The position numbers and the translations under genes were made by a program. Source: Sinisalibacter aestuarii (GTDB taxonomy: Bacteria > Pseudomonadota > Alphaproteobacteria > Rhodobacterales > Rhodobacteraceae). From it: a DNA stretch of 64,000 bases. Under the pieces are notes generated by a model, which worked only from the letters and a program-made list of their open reading frames with translations, did no database searches and was not told the origin of the DNA. Below are positions 61,173 to 64,000 of the stretch, piece after piece; the first letter of the stretch is position 1, and each line of letters opens with the position of its first letter. The DNA lies in contig NZ_BROH01000001.1 in NCBI RefSeq assembly GCF_027923545.1, positions 558,001-622,000 of the forward strand, given 5' to 3'.

Positions 61173-61993
61173 TGGTTGCCCCGCGCCTGCATATCATGAC
61201 GGCGACGGCGAGCGATTATGCGGTCATTCTCCGCCGCGGCCCGACGCAGCAAGTGGCAAGCATCGGCTGGCACCGCGCCAGCGACTCGTTCGAGCTCGGT
61301 CAATGGCTGCATGGCCGCATCTACGAACATCGCGCCGATCTGTCGCCTGACGGGCGGCACATGATCTATTTTGCGGGCAAGGGCGGCGTGCGGGAAGGCC
61401 GCGCGCCGTGGTGGACCGCGATTTCGCGCGCGCCCTATCTGCACGCGATCGCCTTTCTGCCGCAGGACAGCACATGGGGTGGCGGCGGTGCGTTCACCGA
61501 ACAAGGCGAGGTGTTTCTGAACGGCGGCGGCCCCCTGCCCAACGATGCCGATGGTCTGGTTCCGGCGGCAAACACGGCGATGCCGCACAGCACCGACGGG
61601 TTTCACATGGGTGGGCTTTACGCTGCGGCGATGCAGCGGCGCGGATGGCAGGCCGACAGCGTGCCCGGCTATGGCGCAGGGCTGTGGCGCGAACTGGCCG
61701 GTGGCTGGCGGATCGAATTGCGGTTTGAGACGCAGGCCGCCAACCGGTCGATCGTCGCCAACCGTTACGCGCTGGTTTTGCCCGGCAAAGCGCGGGTCGA
61801 TCACCCGGACTGGGAATGGGCCGATATCTGGCAGGACGGGCTGCATTTCGCCGCGCAAGGCGGGCTGCATTTCGCCCGGATCGGGCCAGACGGGCAGTTG
61901 CACGATCACCGCCCGATCCGCAATTTCTCCGATATGTCATTCGAACGTATCCGCGCACCGTATGACGACCGGAACAAGGGGGATCACCGATGA
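61172..61993 (+). CDS. Hypothetical protein, 273 residues
   Basis: I do not recognise a named family. The product is soluble, Trp/Gly/His-rich and beta-strand-like in appearance (for example AVILRRGPTQQVASIGWHR, MIYFAGKGG, WTAISRAPYLHAIAFLPQ and GGGAFTEQGEVFLNGGG). It lacks a signal peptide and membrane spans. Repeated aromatic-rich strands suggest a beta-propeller or jelly-roll type fold, which is only a guess. It overlaps the GNAT gene by one base and the following membrane-protein gene by four, so all three are co-translated. Confidence 0.7.
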   Translation: MVAPRLHIMTATASDYAVILRRGPTQQVASIGWHRASDSFELGQWLHGRIYEHRADLSPDGRHMIYFAGKGGVREGRAPWWTAISRAPYLHAIAFLPQDSTWGGGGAFTEQGEVFLNGGGPLPNDADGLVPAANTAMPHSTDGFHMGGLYAAAMQRRGWQADSVPGYGAGLWRELAGGWRIELRFETQAANRSIVANRYALVLPGKARVDHPDWEWADIWQDGLHFAAQGGLHFARIGPDGQLHDHRPIRNFSDMSFERIRAPYDDRNKGDHR

Positions 61994-62514
61994 GCTTTCT
62001 GCGCCCCGAGGCGATCATCGCGCTGCGGCGCTGGCGCGGTGCCATCGCGGCGGCTGCGGTGCTGGCGCTCGGGCTGTGGTGGGGGCTGACCTCGCTTGGG
62101 CTGATCCGCTGGATCGGCTGGGCGCTGGTGCTGGGGGGCGCGGCGCTGCTCTGGGCGTCGGCGCAGCGGGCGCGCTTTCATGGCGGGCATGGCGGGCTTG
62201 GCGTTGTCGAGGTGGATGAACGCCAGATCGCCTATTTCGCCCCCGTGGGTGGCGGGATCGTCTCGCTCGATATGCTCTCGGAGGTGGCCATCGGGCCGGA
62301 CCGGGCGGGCTTGCCTGTCTGGCGTTTCACCGCCGGGGGCGAGATCCTGCGCGTGCCGGTGAGCGCGGAGGGGACGGAAGCGCTGTTCGATGCGCTGACG
62401 GCTCTGCCGGGCGTGGATATCGAAGCCGCGATCCGGGCGAGCCGCTCAGGCCCGGCGGGCCTCACGGTGATCTGGCGCGCGCCGCCGCGGCCGGGGGTGC
62501 ACCGGCTCCACTGA
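61990..62514 (+). CDS. Hypothetical membrane protein, 174 residues
   Basis: Two hydrophobic helices (about residues 17-36 and 38-57) are followed by a soluble domain of about 110 residues, including VVEVDERQIAYFAPVGGGIVSLDML. The layout resembles small bacterial PH-like membrane proteins, but I cannot assign it. It overlaps the preceding hypothetical gene by four bases (ATGA), so the two are probably functionally linked. About 158 bp separate it from the MscS gene. A weak hairpin with a pyrimidine-rich tail (62574-62610) may end this operon. Confidence 0.7.
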   Translation: MSFLRPEAIIALRRWRGAIAAAAVLALGLWWGLTSLGLIRWIGWALVLGGAALLWASAQRARFHGGHGGLGVVEVDERQIAYFAPVGGGIVSLDMLSEVAIGPDRAGLPVWRFTAGGEILRVPVSAEGTEALFDALTALPGVDIEAAIRASRSGPAGLTVIWRAPPRPGVHRLH

Positions 62515-62672
62515 CATCCGGCGGCGCGGCGCCGGGGCTTTGTGCGGGTGGATACCGGGCGGGTTTTGCCGAGAAGCGGGCGGGCCCGGGCGCTTCTTCC
62601 TCTTGTTTCAAAGCCTGCGCGATGCCACAGGGTAGGCGCCAACGGGTTTGACGCAAGTAAGGGGTGCACGGG

Positions 62673-63977
62673 ATGGACAACCTGATCGAGAAGGCGCTGG
62701 CGGCTGCGCAGGATGGCTGGGAGATCGCCCAGGGCTGGCTGACCTCGCCTGCCGCATGGTCGCAATTCGCGCTGCTGGTGCTGGCCTATCTCGCCGCATT
62801 TTTCGCGGCCAAGCGGCTTGGCCCGGTGCTGAAGCGGGTGATCGCGCCGCCGGAGGCGCAGCGCCACATCGTTGCGCGGGCGCGCCGCTTCGTGCTGATC
62901 TTTCTGCCGCTGCTGCTGCCGCTTCTGGCCTATGCCTTCACCGCGATGGGCGAACAGGTGACGCGCTCGCTCTTCGGCTCCGGCGCGGTGATCGCCTTCG
63001 GCAAGCGGGTGTTCCTGTTCCTCGCCGCGCGCATTCTGGTGAAGCACATCGTCACCGACCCGTTCCTGCGCCTGCTTGGCCGCTATATCCTCGTGCCCGT
63101 CGCCGCGCTCTACGCGCTTGGGCTGACCGACGAAATCGTCGTCTGGCTTGCCGGGCTTACGGTGACGATGGGCAATATCTCGTTCTCGGTGCTGTCCATC
63201 GTGCGCGGGGTGATCGCGGGGGGCGTGCTGTTCTGGCTCGGGCGCTGGTCGAACGATCAGTCGGCGGCCTTTATCGGCCAGCAGCAAGACCTGCGCCCGG
63301 CCACCCGCACGCTGGCGATCAAGGCGGCGGAGATCGCGATTTTCGGCGCCGCCTTCCTTTTGCTGATGAACATCATGGGTATCTCGCTGACCTCGCTCGC
63401 CGTGCTTGGCGGCGCGATCGGTGTGGGCCTTGGCTTCGGGCTGCAGAAGATCGCGTCGAACTTCATTTCGGGGGTGATCCTGCTGCTCGAAGGGCAGGCG
63501 ACCGTGGGCGATTATGTGGAGCTGGATGGCGGCGAGGCGGGCACCATCGTGAAGATGACCGCGCGTGCCGCGATTCTGGAAACCTTCGACGGGCGCTGGA
63601 TCGTGGTGCCGAACGAGGATTTCATCGTCACCCGGGTGACGAACTATTCCGATTCGGGCAGCGCCAACCGCTATGAGGCGCCCTTTTCCGTCTCCTACAA
63701 GACCGACATCAACCGCGTGCCGGCGATCATCGAGGCGGCGGTGGCGAAGCTCGATTTCGTTCTCACCGATCCGGAGGGCCCGGATTGCGAGCTGCGCGGC
63801 TTTGGCGAGTCGGGCATTGATTTTGCCTGCGAATTCTGGGTGAACGGCATTGACGACGGGCGCAACAAATACACGTCTCAGGTGCTTTTCGCGATCTGGA
63901 ACGCGCTGAAGGAGGCCGATATCGAGATCCCCTATCCGCATCGGGTGATCGAGATAAAGGGCGGCGGCGCGGCGTGA
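62673..63977 (+). CDS. MscS family mechanosensitive ion channel
   Basis: The product is 434 residues. Four or more membrane spans precede the MscS core. The pore-lining helix reads LGGAIGVGLGFGLQKIASNFISG (starting near residue 247), followed by the beta-domain start GVILLLEGQATVGDYVELD. The cytoplasmic alpha/beta region ends ADIEIPYPHRVIEI. It opens under membrane tension to release osmolytes. Longer than E. coli MscS (286) because of extra N-terminal spans. An in-frame GTG nine bases upstream of the chosen ATG is possible; AAGGGG lies before both. The stop overlaps the next start. Confidence 0.92.
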   Translation: MDNLIEKALAAAQDGWEIAQGWLTSPAAWSQFALLVLAYLAAFFAAKRLGPVLKRVIAPPEAQRHIVARARRFVLIFLPLLLPLLAYAFTAMGEQVTRSLFGSGAVIAFGKRVFLFLAARILVKHIVTDPFLRLLGRYILVPVAALYALGLTDEIVVWLAGLTVTMGNISFSVLSIVRGVIAGGVLFWLGRWSNDQSAAFIGQQQDLRPATRTLAIKAAEIAIFGAAFLLLMNIMGISLTSLAVLGGAIGVGLGFGLQKIASNFISGVILLLEGQATVGDYVELDGGEAGTIVKMTARAAILETFDGRWIVVPNEDFIVTRVTNYSDSGSANRYEAPFSVSYKTDINRVPAIIEAAVAKLDFVLTDPEGPDCELRGFGESGIDFACEFWVNGIDDGRNKYTSQVLFAIWNALKEADIEIPYPHRVIEIKGGGAA

Positions 63978-64000
63978 GCCGGGCGCTGGTCATCGGGGCC
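63974..64000 (+). CDS. Start of an unidentified gene (cut by window end)
   Basis: A GTG overlaps the mscS stop (GTGA) and opens a frame of nine codons reading MSRALVIGA. This could be the start of a Rossmann-fold (SDR-type) dehydrogenase, for which L-V-I-G-A is a common first strand, but too little is visible. Confidence 0.5.

Overview
The window is a GC-rich chromosomal segment of an alphaproteobacterium, most likely a member of the Rhodobacteraceae (roseobacter/Rhodobacter group). Pointers are the FlbT/FlaF/DUF1217 flagellar module, a CtrA-like box between divergent flagellar genes, the uvrC-pgsA-moaD-moaE run, an OmpA protein with BON-like repeats, and an intergenic motif I recall as common in Rhodobacterales. 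I see no phage genes, transposases, CRISPR arrays, rRNA or tRNA genes. The organism call is inference from gene content.

Layout. (1) 1-16.3 kb: one flagellar block. The end of flhA, then fliR and flhB (export gate) run rightward. A leftward basal-body operon reads flgB-flgC-fliE-fliQ-flgF-flgG-flgA-flgH-fliL. fliI (export ATPase) is divergent from it. A leftward filament unit follows: flagellin, flaF, flbT and a DUF1217 gene, with a FlgN-like chaperone and FlgJ-like rod binder upstream. Rightward fliK and flgD make the hook-length ruler and hook cap. (2) 16.4-21.9 kb: an APH-fold kinase, ubiE-ubiB (ubiquinone), mutM (DNA repair), an enoyl-CoA hydratase and rpsT with a clear promoter and terminator. 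(3) 22.3-29.8 kb: dnaA, dnaN, recF, a VOC protein, a LysE exporter and gyrB. (4) 29.8-34.5 kb: a homoprotocatechuate meta-cleavage operon, hpaF-E-D-G-H, preceded by a perfect palindromic operator candidate. It ends in what looks like a deleted hpaI remnant. (5) 34.5-36.8 kb: a leftward sugar-phosphate-isomerase-like gene, a THUMP-type RNA methyltransferase and an unknown gene.

(6) 36.9-42.9 kb: an iron/heme operon holding a 51-residue protein of unknown function, hemP, imelysin, bfd, bfr, a di-heme DUF1111 oxidoreductase, a second imelysin-like protein and a DUF1513 protein. Many of these genes overlap, so they are probably translated as a coupled unit. (7) 43.3-46.9 kb: a small ArsR-type regulator, then dnaX, ybaB, a membrane protein and recR. 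(8) 47-51.6 kb: a two-gene ABC exporter, an S49 peptidase, a 54-residue membrane/zinc-ribbon protein, a Ca2+/Na+ antiporter and a FolM-like pteridine reductase. (9) 51.6-55.2 kb: an AT-rich, palindrome-rich spacer with a perfect DnaA box, then uvrC, pgsA, moaD and moaE. (10) 55.3-64 kb: a hydrolase-like protein, a coiled-coil membrane protein with the BON/OmpA protein, ubiA divergent from rsmE with only 11 bp between start codons, a GNAT protein, two unknowns, an MscS channel and the start of one more gene.

Most of the region is ordinary chromosomal backbone. The points I think deserve a second look are the broken hpaI, the missing catalytic proline in HpaF, the layout of the iron operon, the origin-like spacer before uvrC, and the flagellin leader hairpin next to flbT.
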